DNA from: Mycobacterium paragordonae | GTDB lineage: Bacteria; Actinomycetota; Actinomycetes; Mycobacteriales; Mycobacteriaceae | Assembly (NCBI RefSeq): GCF_003614435.1 | Contig: NZ_CP025546.1 | Location: 3,968,001 to 4,032,000, forward strand | DNA: 64,000 bases | Direction: 5' to 3' | Shown here: positions 50,238 to 60,531 of the stretch, piece by piece | Layout of the letters: every line of letters begins with the position of its first letter | Position numbering within the stretch: the first letter of the stretch is position 1 | The notes under the pieces: generated by a model | The model's database searches: none | What the model was told of the DNA's origin: nothing | The model's input: only the letters and a program-made list of their open reading frames with translations | Program-made: the position numbers and the translations under genes

Positions 50238-51392
50238 ATGCTCGTGACGGCTGGCACACTTGGGCAGGTGTTCGATTGGGATGCGATGGAGGCCGCCGGA
50301 ATCGCCAACCCGCGCGAGCGCGCCGACCTGATCAAGTATCTGGACGACCTCGGCTTCACCCTCGGCCAGATGGTGGAGGCCGAACGGCGAGGCCGGCTGT
50401 TCGGATTGGCCGGCGATGTTCTGCAGTGGTCGGGCCCCCCGATCTACACCGTGGCGGCGGCCGCCGAGCAACTCGGATTGACCGCCGAACAGGTCGCGCA
50501 CGCCTGGGGGCTGCTGGGTCTGACCTTCGCCGGTCCCGACGTTCCGGCGCTCAGCCAGGCCGACGTCGATGCGCTGGCGACCTGGGTGGGACTGAAGGCG
50601 GTAGTGGGCGAGGAGGGCGCACTGGGCCTGCTGCGAGTACTCGGCGCCGCGATGGCCCGACTCGCCGAGGCTGAGTCGACGCTGATCCGCGCCGGCACCC
50701 CGGATATCCAGATGACACACACCAAGGACGAGTTCGCCACCGCGCAGGCCTACCGCTCCGTCGCCGAGTTCGTCCCGCGGATCGGGGCGCTGATCGACAT
50801 CGTCCACCGCCACCATTTGACCAGCGCGCGGACCCACTTCGAGGGTGTCATCCGGGACACGTCGTCGAGTGTGGTGTGCGGCATCGGTTTTGCCGATCTG
50901 TCGGGTTTCACGGCGCTCACCCAGGCGCTGACCCCGGCCCAGTTGTCGGAGTTGCTCAACGAGTTCGCCGGAGCGGTGTCGGACGTGGTCCATGCCGACG
51001 GCGGCCGGGTCGTGAAGTTCATCGGCGACGAGGTGATGTGGGTGAGCGCGGCCCCCGAGCAATTGGCGCAGGCCGCGGTTGACCTCGTCGAGCACCCGCA
51101 GGCGCGCGCGGAGGGCCTGCAGGTCCGCGCCGGTCTTGCCTTCGGGACCGTCCTGGCGATCAACGGCGACTACTTCGGCAATGCGGTCAATCTGGCCGCG
51201 CGCCTGGTGGCCGCTGCGGCCCCGGGCCAGATCCTGACGGATGCGGTGCTGCACGAGCAGCTGCCGGATTGGCCCGCGAAACCGCATGGCCCGCTGGTGT
51301 TGAAGGGCTTTGACGAACCGGTGCCGGCTTTCGAACTCCGCGCCGGTGGCGGCGGAGAGGTCGGCCCGGCCGGTCTGCGGTGCGCGACGTAG
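50238..51392 (+). CDS. Class III adenylate cyclase with N-terminal regulatory domain (Rv2212-like)
   Basis: 384 residues. The C-terminal cyclase homology domain (about 210-375) has the metal Asp in [17 protein letters not shown], the purine Lys and second metal Asp in [16 protein letters not shown], and the transition-state Asn and Arg in [10 protein letters not shown], so it should be active. The N-terminal ~200 residues form the autoinhibitory domain of this subgroup ([30 protein letters not shown]...); the M. tuberculosis enzyme is stimulated by unsaturated fatty acids and low pH. The ATG at 50238 is preferred; GTG at 50244 is possible. Soluble, no membrane helices. Divergent from gcvT. 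Confidence 0.92.
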   Translation: MLVTAGTLGQVFDWDAMEAAGIANPRERADLIKYLDDLGFTLGQMVEAERRGRLFGLAGDVLQWSGPPIYTVAAAAEQLGLTAEQVAHAWGLLGLTFAGPDVPALSQADVDALATWVGLKAVVGEEGALGLLRVLGAAMARLAEAESTLIRAGTPDIQMTHTKDEFATAQAYRSVAEFVPRIGALIDIVHRHHLTSARTHFEGVIRDTSSSVVCGIGFADLSGFTALTQALTPAQLSELLNEFAGAVSDVVHADGGRVVKFIGDEVMWVSAAPEQLAQAAVDLVEHPQARAEGLQVRAGLAFGTVLAINGDYFGNAVNLAARLVAAAAPGQILTDAVLHEQLPDWPAKPHGPLVLKGFDEPVPAFELRAGGGGEVGPAGLRCAT

Positions 51393-51507
51393 CCACATCG
51401 TCGGCCCCGCATCATCGCCCGACCCGCACTCTCCCCCGAGCTGGGAGGCGCCCTCACCTCCGGCCGCTCACTCATCCGGCATCGTCGCCCGACTAGGGTT
51501 ATTGGCC

Positions 51508-53058
51508 GTGACCACCACCTCTTCGGGCTTTCAGGCTCCCACCGTCAACGTCGCGACATCCCTGCCCAAACGCGGTGTGGGTTCCTCGGTTCTGCTGGTA
51601 CCGGTCGCATCGACCGGCGGCAAGGACGAACCGGGCGCCACCGTCGCCGCCGGTACCGCGTTGCTGCCGGCCGATGCGGTGGCCGAAATCGAGGCCGGCC
51701 TGAAGGCGCTGGGCGCCACCGGCGGGAGCGAGCAGGTCCACCGACTGGTGGTGTCGTCGCTGCCGGTGGCCAGCGTGCTGACGATCGGCCTGGGCAAGCA
51801 GCGTGACGAATGGCCGAGTGACCTGGTCCGCAGGGCTTCCGGCGCCGCGGCGCGATCACTCGGCACCGCCGACGCCGTGATCACCACCCTGGCCGAACTG
51901 CCGGGTGATGGCAGCTGTGCGGCCGCGGTCGAGGGCCTCATCCTGGGCAGCTACCGGTTCAGCGCGTTCCGCAGCGCCAAGACCGCACCCAAAGACCCGG
52001 GGCTTCGCAAGCTCACCGTGCTGTCGACGGCTCGGGACGCGAAGAAGCAGAGCGCATACGGGACGGCCGTCGCGACCGCGGTGGCCACCGCCCGCGATTT
52101 CGTCAACACCCCGCCGAGCCACCTTTTCCCAGCCGAATTCGCGGCGCGGGCAAAGGCTTTGGGCGAATCGGCGGGCCTGGAAGTAGAGGTGCTGGACGAT
52201 AAGGCGCTGAAGAAGGCGGGCTTCGGCGGAATCATCGCGGTCGGTCAGGGTTCGTCAAGGTTGCCCCGGCTGGTGCGCTTGATCCATCGAGGCTCGCGAC
52301 TGGCCAAGAACCCGAAGCGGGCGAAGAAGGTGGCCCTGGTCGGCAAGGGCGTCACCTTCGACACCGGCGGGATCTCGATCAAGCCCGCCGCGTCGATGCA
52401 CCACATGACCTCCGACATGGGCGGGGCGGCCGCGGTGATCGCGACGGTGACGCTGGCCGCCCAGCTGCAGCTGCCGATCGATGTCATCGCCACGGTGCCG
52501 ATGGCCGAGAACATGCCGTCGGGCACGGCGCAACGCCCCGGCGACGTGCTGACCCAGTACGGCGGCATCACCGTCGAGGTGCAGAACACCGATGCCGAGG
52601 GCCGGCTCATCCTGGCCGACGCCATTGTCCGGGCGTGTGAGGACAATCCCGACTATCTGATCGAGACATCCACCCTGACCGGCGCGCAGACGGTGGCCCT
52701 TGGTGCCCGTATCCCGGGGGTGATGGGCAGCGACGAGTTCCGCGACCGCGTCGCCGTGATCTCACAGCGGGTGGGCGAAAACGGTTGGCCGATGCCGCTG
52801 CCCGACGAGCTCAAGGACGACCTGAAGTCGACGGTGGCCGACCTGTCCAACGTCAGCGGACAACGGTTCGCGGGCATGTTGGTGGCCGGGGTATTCCTGC
52901 GGGAGTTCGTCGCCGACGCGGTCCAGTGGGCGCACATCGACGTGGCCGGTCCGGCCTACAACACCGGTAGCCCGTGGGGATGCACGCCCAAAGGCGCAAC
53001 CGGCGTCCCGACCCGCACCATGTTCGCCGTGCTCGAGGACATCGTCAGCAACGGGTAA
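51508..53058 (+). CDS. pepB: Leucyl aminopeptidase PepB (M17)
   Basis: Cytosolic Zn/Mn aminopeptidase of 516 residues, removing N-terminal residues from peptides. The N-terminal macro-like domain ([20 protein letters not shown]) is followed by the catalytic domain: [30 protein letters not shown] (metal Lys and Asp) and [13 protein letters not shown] (metal Asp, Glu and catalytic Arg), with [11 protein letters not shown]. The GTG at 51508 matches the homologue start; TTG at 51502 is an alternative. The 115-bp gap after the cyclase gene holds nothing evident. Downstream, a fragment of another gene lies on the opposite strand. Confidence 0.95.
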   Translation: MTTTSSGFQAPTVNVATSLPKRGVGSSVLLVPVASTGGKDEPGATVAAGTALLPADAVAEIEAGLKALGATGGSEQVHRLVVSSLPVASVLTIGLGKQRDEWPSDLVRRASGAAARSLGTADAVITTLAELPGDGSCAAAVEGLILGSYRFSAFRSAKTAPKDPGLRKLTVLSTARDAKKQSAYGTAVATAVATARDFVNTPPSHLFPAEFAARAKALGESAGLEVEVLDDKALKKAGFGGIIAVGQGSSRLPRLVRLIHRGSRLAKNPKRAKKVALVGKGVTFDTGGISIKPAASMHHMTSDMGGAAAVIATVTLAAQLQLPIDVIATVPMAENMPSGTAQRPGDVLTQYGGITVEVQNTDAEGRLILADAIVRACEDNPDYLIETSTLTGAQTVALGARIPGVMGSDEFRDRVAVISQRVGENGWPMPLPDELKDDLKSTVADLSNVSGQRFAGMLVAGVFLREFVADAVQWAHIDVAGPAYNTGSPWGCTPKGATGVPTRTMFAVLEDIVSNG

Positions 53059-53205
53059 AGCGCGTCGACTCGCCAGCAGCGACCGCACGACCCGCTTCGC
53101 CTGGCGACGGGCCCACCCGTGCCAGACGTCGGCCGCCAGCGCCGCGTTGGCCGCGTTGCGGCCGCAGGCGCCGTGCACCGAGCCGCCCGCATCAGCCGCG
53201 TCACG
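53059..53205 (-). pseudogene. Probable remnant of a CrtI/phytoene-desaturase-like FAD oxidoreductase (C-terminal tail)
   Basis: Translation of the minus strand gives RDAADAGGSVHGACGRNAANAALAADVWHGWARR..., very like the C-terminal FAD-contacting end of CrtI-type oxidoreductases (GGxVHGxxGxNAAxxAL). Only about 48 codons remain. The N-terminal ~450 residues are absent: the fragment starts right at the stop of the SRPBCC gene at 53207 and runs into the pepB 3' end. This suggests that a once co-directional SRPBCC-oxidoreductase pair lost most of its second gene by deletion. Based on motif resemblance only. Confidence 0.45.
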
Positions 53206-53206
53206 G

Positions 53207-53671
53207 CTAATTGACCTGGCTGGTCTTGAGGCGTTCGGCCAACGCCGCGAGGCGCCACAGGCACTCACGATTGCGCGGATAGACAGCCGCCAGGGCCATC
53301 CGGTCGGGCAGCAGGCTGGCCGGCCCGGTGACCGGCACCTCGATCATCTCGATCCGGCAACCATCCGGAATATCGCTGAGCCGCAGTGTGATTCGGGCTG
53401 CGCCGAACAGCCCGACGCGGGCCTTCAACACCAGTTCCTCACCCGGCGTGCAGCTTTCGACCTCCGTCTTGTCGTTGATCACCAGCGGCCACACCCCGAC
53501 CGAGTGCTTGATGGCCGAGCCGGGCTCCGGCCAGTTCGAGTCGACGGCGCGAGTCCGGCTGTTGCCGACCACCCATTGCGTGTACGTCCAGCCGTTGGCG
53601 ATCACGTCCCACACCGCCTGGCGGGACGCCGACACGTCTCGGATGGTGGTCAATTCCTTCGTCAAAGTCAT
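53207..53671 (-). CDS. SRPBCC (START-like) family protein
   Basis: 154 residues with the SRPBCC pattern: VSASRQAVWDVIANGWTYTQWVVGNSRTRAVDSNWPEPGSAIKHSVG near the N-terminus, a central sheet (LVLKARVGLFGAARITLRLSDIPDGCRIEMIEVPVTGP), and a C-terminal helix (NRECLWRLAALAERL). Ligand unknown. The ATG at 53671 has GGGAAGGACTTGGC before it. I know of no counterpart between pepB and ephD in M. tuberculosis H37Rv. It is followed at once by the probable oxidoreductase remnant, suggesting a former two-gene unit. Confidence 0.83.
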   Translation of the reverse strand: MTLTKELTTIRDVSASRQAVWDVIANGWTYTQWVVGNSRTRAVDSNWPEPGSAIKHSVGVWPLVINDKTEVESCTPGEELVLKARVGLFGAARITLRLSDIPDGCRIEMIEVPVTGPASLLPDRMALAAVYPRNRECLWRLAALAERLKTSQVN

Positions 53672-53837
53672 GCCAAGTCCTTCCCGCGTTGTCTCTCTAC
53701 GTTGGAATCACCACCGCGGGGTACCCCGGCCGCCGGAAAGTACCGCAAACGAGGTCTGGCAAACATCGCAGCGTTTAGCTGGAAACCGCCGCGGCTACTA
53801 CAGCAGCAGCAAGATCCTCCTCGGTAAAGGCCGAAAA

Positions 53838-54182
53838 GTGACTGTACGACGGTTAATCATCGCGGTGAGTGCCGTGCTCTTGGTAGCCGGCGTCATTGGC
53901 TTGCTGGTGCCGGTCCAGGTATCCAACAGCAACGGCGGAACGGTGTCTTGCGGAAACGGGTTCGCCACGGACCTCTCCGCAGCCCGGGCCGCCAATAACC
54001 GTAACGGCGCCAATATCCCGATCCTCAACGAGATCATCCCCCACACCGACTTCGTCGCCCAGTGTGATTCCGCGGTGTCGAGCCGGCGGATGTGGACGAT
54101 CCCGTTAACGGTGATCGGCATCGTCGGTGTCGCCGGGGCGCTGCTGGTACGGCGCACCAGGGGCGCGCCGGCCGGCGTCTAG
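53838..54182 (+). CDS. Small two-helix membrane protein
   Basis: 114 residues: a basic start (VTVRRL), a membrane helix (IIAVSAVLLVAGVIGLLVPVQV), an outer loop of about 55 residues with two Cys (VSCGNGFATDLSAARAANNRNG ... HTDFVAQCDSAVSSRR), likely forming a disulfide, then a second helix (WTIPLTVIGIVGVAGALLV) and a basic tail. The pattern is a common mycobacterial hypothetical family; no function is known. The GTG at 53838 is chosen with TAAAGG 8 bases upstream. It is convergent with ephD; the two stops overlap. Confidence 0.78.
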   Translation: MTVRRLIIAVSAVLLVAGVIGLLVPVQVSNSNGGTVSCGNGFATDLSAARAANNRNGANIPILNEIIPHTDFVAQCDSAVSSRRMWTIPLTVIGIVGVAGALLVRRTRGAPAGV

Positions 54183-55960
54183 ATCACCTTCATCCGCGCC
54201 GTGCTGCGCAATGCCTGGGGCAGCACGCGCGACACGCCGTAGAGCGCGTAGGCCTCGAAGGTGACCGGCCGGATCGGCTTGTTCTTCTTGACCGCGGACA
54301 CGATCGCGTTGGCCACCTTGTCCGGCCCGTAGCTGCGCAGGTCGAACATCTTGTCCAACTGTCCCCGACGTCCGTCGACCTTCTCGTCGTCTGGTGTGCC
54401 GGCGTGGAATTGCGTGGTCGCGATGATGTTGGTGTCGATGACCCCGGGGCAGATCGTGGTCAGACCCACGTCGGCGGCATCGAGTTCGGCCCGCAGGCAG
54501 TCGGAGAACATGAACGTCGCGGCCTTGGAGGTGCAGTACGCGTTGAGCGACTGCAGCGGGGCGTAGGCCGCCATCGACGACACGTTAACGATGTGCCCGC
54601 CGGTGCCGCGCTCGACCAGGCGCTTACCGAACGCACGGCAACCGTTGACGACCCCGCCGAGGTTGACGTCCAGCACTCGGTCGAACTGCTCGGCCGGAGT
54701 GTCCAGGAATCCGCCCGCCTGGCCGATGCCGGCGTTGTTGACGACGATGTCGGGCAGCCCGTGCTCGGCACAGACCCGCTCGGCGAATGACTCGACGGCG
54801 TCGGTGTCGGAGACGTCCAGCACGTAGGAGTGGGCGACCCCGCCGCGCGCGGCGATCTGCGCGGCGGTCTCCTTAACGGTCGCCTCGTCGATGTCGCTGA
54901 TCACCAACTCGGCGCCCTCGCGCGAGAATGCGAGCGCGGTTTCGCGGCCGATGCCGCTGCCCGCCCCGGTCACCGATACCAGCGTGTCGCCGAAGTAGCC
55001 GCGGGGGCGGCCCACCTGCGCCCGCAACATCGCCCGGCTCGGCTGCTTACCCTCGGTCAGGTCCGCGAAGTCGTGCACCGCGGCGGCCATCACCTGCGGG
55101 TGCGACATCGGCGAGAAATGGCCGGCCCGGATGTCGCGACGCCACAGCCGCGGCACCCAGCGGGCGGTCTCGTCGTAGCCGTGCGGCCGCACGTACTTGT
55201 CCTTCGTGTTGACGATGAGCTGCACCGGCGTGTCGATGACGCGCACACCCTGACGGCGGAATTTGCCGGAAAACGAGCGCCAATAATTGGCGGGATAGGT
55301 CTTCACCGAGGTCGCCGCGTCGCTGGGCAACTTGTCGGAGTGGCGAATCTGCTCGACCGGGATGTTGTCGACGATGCTGCGCCGCACCGCGGCACTCGAC
55401 AGCGCCAGCCGCAGCAGCAGCGGCGCCAGCAACGGGACCGAGAAGAAGGCCATGTAGGTCAGCCGGAGGACCTGGCTGATCGCCTGAGCGAGTTTGCGGA
55501 CCCGCCACGGCTGGCGCAGGGCACCGAAGATGAATCCGACCAGCTGATCCTGGGCCGGGCCGGACACCGAGGTGAACGACGCCACCCGGTCCGAAGCGCC
55601 GGGCCGGCTGAGGTACTCCCACACCGCCACCGAACCCCAGTCGTGGGCCAGCACGTGGACCGGCTGGCCGGGGCTCAGCTCGCTGATCACGGCAGCGAAG
55701 TCGTCAGCCATCCGGGCGGTGCTGTACGCGGACACCGGTTTGGGCGCCGACGACATACCGACACCGCGATTGTCGAACCGCAGGACCCGAAATCGCTGCG
55801 CCAGCAACGGAACAACGCCGTCCCACAACACATGTGAGTCCGGCCAGCCGTGCATCAGCACGACCGTCGGTCCCTCGCGGTTGCCCTCCTCGTAGACGGC
55901 GATCCGGACACCGTCCGCGCTGTCGACGAACTGCTGGGGTGCATGTTGTGTTGCCGGCAT
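54179..55960 (-). CDS. ephD: Bifunctional epoxide hydrolase-type/short-chain dehydrogenase EphD
   Basis: 593 residues with two fused domains. Residues 1-~300 are an alpha/beta hydrolase: oxyanion motif HGWPDSHVLWDG, nucleophile Asp in LAHDWGSVAVWEYL, and His near the domain end (GHFSPMSHPQ). Residues ~320-593 are an SDR: nucleotide site TGAGSGIGRETAL, NNAGIGQAGG, and active-site YCTSKAAT. In M. tuberculosis EphD has been tied to hydration of epoxy-mycolic acids. The ATG at 55960 is supported by GGCGGAGG; the frame is open to 56218 into the dlaT start but without similarity. Divergent from dlaT by 230 bp. Confidence 0.94.
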   Translation of the reverse strand: MPATQHAPQQFVDSADGVRIAVYEEGNREGPTVVLMHGWPDSHVLWDGVVPLLAQRFRVLRFDNRGVGMSSAPKPVSAYSTARMADDFAAVISELSPGQPVHVLAHDWGSVAVWEYLSRPGASDRVASFTSVSGPAQDQLVGFIFGALRQPWRVRKLAQAISQVLRLTYMAFFSVPLLAPLLLRLALSSAAVRRSIVDNIPVEQIRHSDKLPSDAATSVKTYPANYWRSFSGKFRRQGVRVIDTPVQLIVNTKDKYVRPHGYDETARWVPRLWRRDIRAGHFSPMSHPQVMAAAVHDFADLTEGKQPSRAMLRAQVGRPRGYFGDTLVSVTGAGSGIGRETALAFSREGAELVISDIDEATVKETAAQIAARGGVAHSYVLDVSDTDAVESFAERVCAEHGLPDIVVNNAGIGQAGGFLDTPAEQFDRVLDVNLGGVVNGCRAFGKRLVERGTGGHIVNVSSMAAYAPLQSLNAYCTSKAATFMFSDCLRAELDAADVGLTTICPGVIDTNIIATTQFHAGTPDDEKVDGRRGQLDKMFDLRSYGPDKVANAIVSAVKKNKPIRPVTFEAYALYGVSRVLPQALRSTARMKVI

Positions 55961-56190
55961 CAAACCTCCGCCACCTGCGACTTGTCCTCGGGAACCAGTG
56001 GCCACACCGTAGCAAGAGCGACTGTCGCGACACGCACTCGAAGTCGCCGCGCCCTGAATGTGGGTGGCCGGTGGCAGAGTGAAAGGATAAGTTTTGACCT
56101 CGACATGGGTTGCCCACCCGGTTCCTGACGGTGTGGTAAGCCAGAGGTCGACCTGCGCCGATCCGACGACCGTTCGAGGAGTCAACTCAG

Positions 56191-58020
56191 ATGGCCTTCT
56201 CCGTCCAGATGCCGGCACTTGGTGAGAGCGTCACCGAGGGAACGGTCACCCGCTGGCTCAAGCAGGAAGGCGACACGGTCGAAGTCGACGAGCCACTCGT
56301 CGAGGTCTCGACCGACAAGGTTGACACCGAGATCCCGTCGCCGGCCGCCGGCGTGCTCACCAAGATCATCGCCCAGGAAGACGACACGGTAGAGGTCGGC
56401 GGCGATCTGGCCGTCATCGGCGACCCGGGCGATGATTCTGGGCAGGACTCCAGCCAGGACGGCGGTCAAGACGCCGGCCAGGACTCCTCGGAGCCGGCCC
56501 AGGAAGAGTCGCAGGAGGAGCCCGAGGAGTCTTCCGCAGCCGAGGAGTCGGCGCAGGAGGAGCCCGAGCCCGAACCCGAGCAGGAGAAGTCGGGCGGCGG
56601 CGGCGACGCGACGCCGGTGTTGATGCCGGAGTTGGGCGAGTCGGTGACCGAGGGCACCGTGACGCGGTGGCTGAAGAAGGTCGGCGACTCGGTCCAGGTG
56701 GACGAGCCGCTGGTGGAAGTGTCCACCGACAAGGTGGACACCGAGATCCCCTCACCCGTGGCGGGCGTGCTGGTGAGCATCACCGCCGAGGAAGACGACG
56801 TGGTTCAGGTCGGCGGCGAACTGGCCAAGGTCGGCAGTTCCGATTCCGGCTCCGCCTCGACCACCAAGCCGAAAGCCCAGCCCAGCGAGGAAAAGGCGGC
56901 GGCCGAACCAGAACCCGAACCCGAGCCGGAGCCGGAGCCAGAACCCGAGCCCGCGGCCAAGAAGGAACCCGAACCCAAGCCGGAGCCCAAGGAAGAACCC
57001 AAACCCGAGCCCAAGAAGGAACCCAAGCCGGAGCCAGAACCCGAGTCTTCGTCTGACGGCGGCCCCTACGTGACGCCGCTGGTGCGCAAACTGGCCACCG
57101 AACACAACGTCGACCTGGCCGAGGTGACCGGCACCGGCGTCGGCGGCCGGATCCGCAAGCAGGACGTGCTGGCTTTTGCTGAAAGGGAAGCGGAGAAGAA
57201 GCAGCAACCCAAGGAAGAAGCCAAGCCGGCCGCCCAGCCTGCGGCTCCCGCGGCCAAGCCCGCGGCCGCGGCCGCTCCGGCCCCATCGCTGGCACACCTG
57301 CGCGGAACCAAGCAGAAGGCCAGCCGGATCCGGCAGATCACCGCTGCCAAGACGCGCGAGTCTCTGCAGGCCACCGCCCAGCTCACCCAGACCCACGAGG
57401 TCGACATGACCAAGATCGTGGCGCTGCGCAACCGGGCGAAGGCGGCGTTCGCCGAGCGGGAAGGGGTGAACCTGACCTTCCTGCCGTTCATCGCGCGGGC
57501 GGTGATCGATGCCCTCAAGATCCACCCGAACGTCAACGCCAGCTACAACGAGGAAACCAAGGAGATCACCTACTACGACGCCGAGCACCTCGGGTTCGCC
57601 GTCGACACCGAGCAGGGCCTCCTCTCCCCCGTCATCCACAACGCCGGCGATTTGTCCCTGGCCGGCTTGGCGCGCGCGATCGCCGACATCGCCAACCGCG
57701 CACGCACCGGCAACCTCAAGCCCGACGAGCTGTCCGGCGGCACGTTCACCATCACCAACATCGGCAGCCAGGGCGCACTGTTCGACACCCCAATCCTGGT
57801 GCCGCCGCAGGCGGCCATGCTGGGCACCGGGGCCATCGTCAAACGCCCCCGGGTGATCGTCGACGAACTCGGCAACGAGTCCATCGGAGTCCGGTCGGTC
57901 AGCTACCTGCCGCTGACCTATGACCACCGACTCATCGACGGTGCGGACGCCGGACGCTTTGTGACCACGATCAAGCACCGACTCGAAGAGGGAGCCTTCG
58001 AGGCCGACCTGGGGCTGTAA
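56191..58020 (+). CDS. dlaT: Dihydrolipoyl acyltransferase DlaT (E2 of pyruvate dehydrogenase, peroxynitrite reductase)
   Basis: 609 residues. Two lipoyl domains (1-~77 and ~140-215) carry the lipoyl Lys at 43 and 181 in identical [13 protein letters not shown] loops. Very long linkers follow, the second being an (EP)n/KEPEP run, then the peripheral subunit-binding domain ([36 protein letters not shown]) and the catalytic domain ending [12 protein letters not shown] with His579. In mycobacteria it also supports peroxide defence through AhpC/AhpD. The M. tuberculosis protein has about 553 residues, so the extra length is in the linkers. lipB and lipA downstream provide its cofactor. ATG at 56191. 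Confidence 0.95.
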   Translation: MAFSVQMPALGESVTEGTVTRWLKQEGDTVEVDEPLVEVSTDKVDTEIPSPAAGVLTKIIAQEDDTVEVGGDLAVIGDPGDDSGQDSSQDGGQDAGQDSSEPAQEESQEEPEESSAAEESAQEEPEPEPEQEKSGGGGDATPVLMPELGESVTEGTVTRWLKKVGDSVQVDEPLVEVSTDKVDTEIPSPVAGVLVSITAEEDDVVQVGGELAKVGSSDSGSASTTKPKAQPSEEKAAAEPEPEPEPEPEPEPEPAAKKEPEPKPEPKEEPKPEPKKEPKPEPEPESSSDGGPYVTPLVRKLATEHNVDLAEVTGTGVGGRIRKQDVLAFAEREAEKKQQPKEEAKPAAQPAAPAAKPAAAAAPAPSLAHLRGTKQKASRIRQITAAKTRESLQATAQLTQTHEVDMTKIVALRNRAKAAFAEREGVNLTFLPFIARAVIDALKIHPNVNASYNEETKEITYYDAEHLGFAVDTEQGLLSPVIHNAGDLSLAGLARAIADIANRARTGNLKPDELSGGTFTITNIGSQGALFDTPILVPPQAAMLGTGAIVKRPRVIVDELGNESIGVRSVSYLPLTYDHRLIDGADAGRFVTTIKHRLEEGAFEADLGL

Positions 58021-58036
58021 GGAGGACTCCCGAACC

Positions 58037-58948
58037 GTGGCCAAAGCGGTGATCGCGATTGCGGGTTCGTCTGGCTTGATCGGTTCGGCGCTGACCGCGG
58101 CGCTGCGCGCGGCCGACCACGACGTTCTGCGCATCGTGCGTCGCACCCCGGCGAATTCCGAAGAGCTGCACTGGAATCCGGAGAGCGGTGAATTCGATCC
58201 GGACGCGCTCACCGACGTCGACGTGGTGGTCAACCTGTGCGGCGTCAACATCGGCCAGCGCCGCTGGTCGGGCGCGTTCAAACAGAGCCTGCGCGACAGC
58301 CGGCTCGCGCCGACGGAAGTGCTGGCCGCCGCCGTCGCCGACGCGGGGGTCGGCACACTGATCAACGCCAGCGCGGTGGGCTACTACGGCCACACCAGAG
58401 ACCGCGTGGTCGACGAATCCGATGCCGCCGGTCGGGGGTTCCTCGCTCAACTCTGTGTGGACTGGGAGGCCGCCACCCTGCCGGCCCAGTACGAGGGTGT
58501 CCGCGTGGTGCTGGCCCGCACCGGTTTGGTGCTCGCCCCCTCGGGCGGCGCACTGCGAATGATGCGACCGGTGTTCTCGGTCGGCCTCGGCGCCCGGCTG
58601 GGCAGTGGTCGTCAGTACATGTCGTGGATCAGTCTGGAAGACGAGGTCCGCGCGCTGCTGTTCGCCATCTCCCACCCGACGTTGTCCGGCCCGGTGAACC
58701 TGACCGGACCGGCGCCGGTGACCAACGCCGAGTTCACCACCGCCTTCGGCCGTGCGGTCAATCGCCCGACGCCGATGGCCGTGCCCGGTTTCGCGGTGCG
58801 CGCGGCGCTGGGGGAATTCGCCGACGAGGGTCTGCTCACGGGCCAACGCGCCATTCCGACGGCCTTGGAGCAGGCGGGTTTTCAGTTCCACCACAACACG
58901 ATTGGCGAGGCACTCGCTTACGCCACGGCCCGTCGCGAGCAGGATTAA
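58037..58948 (+). CDS. TIGR01777-type NAD(P)-dependent epimerase/SDR39U1 family protein (Rv2216-like)
   Basis: 303 residues, an atypical SDR. The nucleotide site is near the start ([31 protein letters not shown]), then [66 protein letters not shown] and [20 protein letters not shown], the TIGR01777/YfcH signature; a small C-terminal DUF1731 domain ends [14 protein letters not shown] ... [14 protein letters not shown]. The GTG at 58037 has GGAGGA 10 bases upstream. It is 16 bp after dlaT, so the two are co-transcribed. Substrate unknown. Confidence 0.9.
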   Translation: MAKAVIAIAGSSGLIGSALTAALRAADHDVLRIVRRTPANSEELHWNPESGEFDPDALTDVDVVVNLCGVNIGQRRWSGAFKQSLRDSRLAPTEVLAAAVADAGVGTLINASAVGYYGHTRDRVVDESDAAGRGFLAQLCVDWEAATLPAQYEGVRVVLARTGLVLAPSGGALRMMRPVFSVGLGARLGSGRQYMSWISLEDEVRALLFAISHPTLSGPVNLTGPAPVTNAEFTTAFGRAVNRPTPMAVPGFAVRAALGEFADEGLLTGQRAIPTALEQAGFQFHHNTIGEALAYATARREQD

Positions 58949-59058
58949 CTACCCGCGCCGAACCCATTTCGCACCAGCGGCTTCTGCGGTATCTTCCTTT
59001 CCGGCGTGTATCAGCCGACGCCTCGGAGCTACGGACCAAGTGAGACCAATGGAGACCA

Positions 59059-59811
59059 GTGACTGCCTCGGTTTTTCATGACGTGAAAAAGGAGGGGCCG
59101 CTCTACGCACTCTTCCTCAACTGCACCCTGAAGAAGGGGCCGGAGGTTTCCAATACCGAGGCGCTGTGCAATTTGCTCATCGAAAGACTGCGGGCCCACG
59201 AACCGGACATAGAAACAGAGATCGTCCGCGTCGTCGATTACGACGTGAAGCCCGGCATCGGCAACGATGAAGGCGACGGCGACGAGTGGCCGGTCATTCT
59301 GGAAAAAGTCAAGCGCTGCAACATCATCGTGCCCGCCATGCCCATCTGGATGGGGGTGCGCTCGTCGGTGATGCAGCGGGTTATCGAACGTCTGGACGGC
59401 ACCACTAAGACGGTGATGTGCGAGCGCACCGGTCAGTTTCCGCTCTACGGAACGGTCGCCGGGTGCGTGGTCACCGGCAACGAGGACGGCAGCCATGACT
59501 GCGTCGCCAATACCTTCGCGAACCTGCTGCACTTCGGGGTGACGGTGCCACCCAACACCGACCTCTACTGGGTGGGCGATGCCGGGCCGGGTGCGAGCTA
59601 TATCGAAGCAGGTGGCGAACTGTCGCCCTACGTGCGGCGCAACGCCGAACTGACGGCGCTCAACCTGCTCTTCGGTGCGAAGCTGCTGCGGGACAACCCG
59701 TACACCATCAACATCGCACGGCACAACGCAATCATGATGCAGCGCAACGAAGTCAAGGCCGCCGCGATGAAGCTTGCCATCGGCTACCTGCGCGAAAACA
59801 TGCCGGATTGA
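59059..59811 (+). CDS. Flavodoxin-like NAD(P)H-dependent FMN reductase family protein
   Basis: 250 residues of the flavodoxin-fold reductase type. The FMN phosphate loop is LFLNCTLKKGPEVSNTEALCNLL, the middle strand/loop is IIVPAMPIWMGVRSSVMQRVIERLDG, and LYGTVAGCVVTGNEDGSHDCVANTFANLLHFGVTVPPNTDLYWVGDAGPG covers the third flavin contact. The Lys-rich phosphate loop differs from the usual GSxRxxSxT. The GTG at 59059 lies 110 bp after the epimerase gene. It is followed by an RraA-like gene after a short spacer. I recall no gene here in M. tuberculosis, so it is probably accessory. Physiological substrate unknown. Confidence 0.85.
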   Translation: MTASVFHDVKKEGPLYALFLNCTLKKGPEVSNTEALCNLLIERLRAHEPDIETEIVRVVDYDVKPGIGNDEGDGDEWPVILEKVKRCNIIVPAMPIWMGVRSSVMQRVIERLDGTTKTVMCERTGQFPLYGTVAGCVVTGNEDGSHDCVANTFANLLHFGVTVPPNTDLYWVGDAGPGASYIEAGGELSPYVRRNAELTALNLLFGAKLLRDNPYTINIARHNAIMMQRNEVKAAAMKLAIGYLRENMPD

Positions 59812-59858
59812 TCGATCGTTTCGAAAAGCTTTGTCAGTCAACGAGAAAGGTCGGTGTT

Positions 59859-60518
59859 ATGGGACTGGCCGAGTTGGTCGCGGGTCTCGGTGTCGCCGAT
59901 GTGGTCGACGCGATGACGATGACGCACCAGCACCGCGCACACATCATCGAACTGGACAGCCCGGATCCGAGCCGCGTCCTCATCGGCCCGGCCCTGACGA
60001 TTTCATATCTTCCCGTGCGCAAGGACCTGATGGATCCGGAGAAGCACAGCCTCGGCCCGGCCATCTACCGGGCCGTTGGCACGCATGACCCCGCCGGCGC
60101 CGTACTGGTGATGGCGTCCAACGGCTACCCGCACACCTCCCTGGGCGGTGGCACCAAGCTCAGCAGGGTGGAAAACCTTGGGATGGCAGGCATTCTCGCC
60201 GACGGCATGCTGCGCGACTACGAAGAACTCAATACGTACCGGTTCGCCACCTACAGCCGTGGGGAAACCGTGCGCGCCGGCGGCAACGAGATCCAGCCCT
60301 ACCTGGCCGACGTTCCGATCGCCGTCGGCGGGGTCACCGTCGTGCCCGGTGATGTCATCTTCGCGAAAGGCTCTACGGCCGTGGTGATCCCGGGTGCGCA
60401 GGCCGAGGCGATCCTGACCAGGGCGCGCAACATCATGCACAAGATGGACGCCGTCAAGGAGACCCTGAAGAACGAAGACCCCGCGACCGTGCTCAGTCAG
60501 GGCAGCGGGGAGCTGTGA
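59859..60518 (+). CDS. RraA-like / HMG-CHA aldolase-family protein
   Basis: 219 residues of the RraA fold (often misnamed demethylmenaquinone methyltransferase). Early: LVAGLGVADVVDAM; middle: NLGMAGILADGMLRDYEELNTYRFATYSRG with the conserved Arg-Asp pair (RD) used in the class II aldolase subgroup; late: GGVTVVPGDVIFAKGSTAVVIP, where the usual ADxDGVVVIP is replaced, so the second acidic position is missing. The ATG at 59859 has AGAAAGG 8 bases upstream; an in-frame TTG at 59808 overlapping the previous stop is less likely. Paired with the flavoprotein gene. It could be an aldolase, decarboxylase or a non-catalytic relative. Confidence 0.84.
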   Translation: MGLAELVAGLGVADVVDAMTMTHQHRAHIIELDSPDPSRVLIGPALTISYLPVRKDLMDPEKHSLGPAIYRAVGTHDPAGAVLVMASNGYPHTSLGGGTKLSRVENLGMAGILADGMLRDYEELNTYRFATYSRGETVRAGGNEIQPYLADVPIAVGGVTVVPGDVIFAKGSTAVVIPGAQAEAILTRARNIMHKMDAVKETLKNEDPATVLSQGSGEL

Positions 60519-60531
60519 ACGAAGCCGCGGG

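Noticed and set aside
59808..59858. TTG start overlapping the flavoprotein stop for the RraA-like gene
   Set aside because: The ATG at 59859 has a well-placed AGAAAGG and gives the family N-terminus, while the TTG would add 17 residues without similarity.
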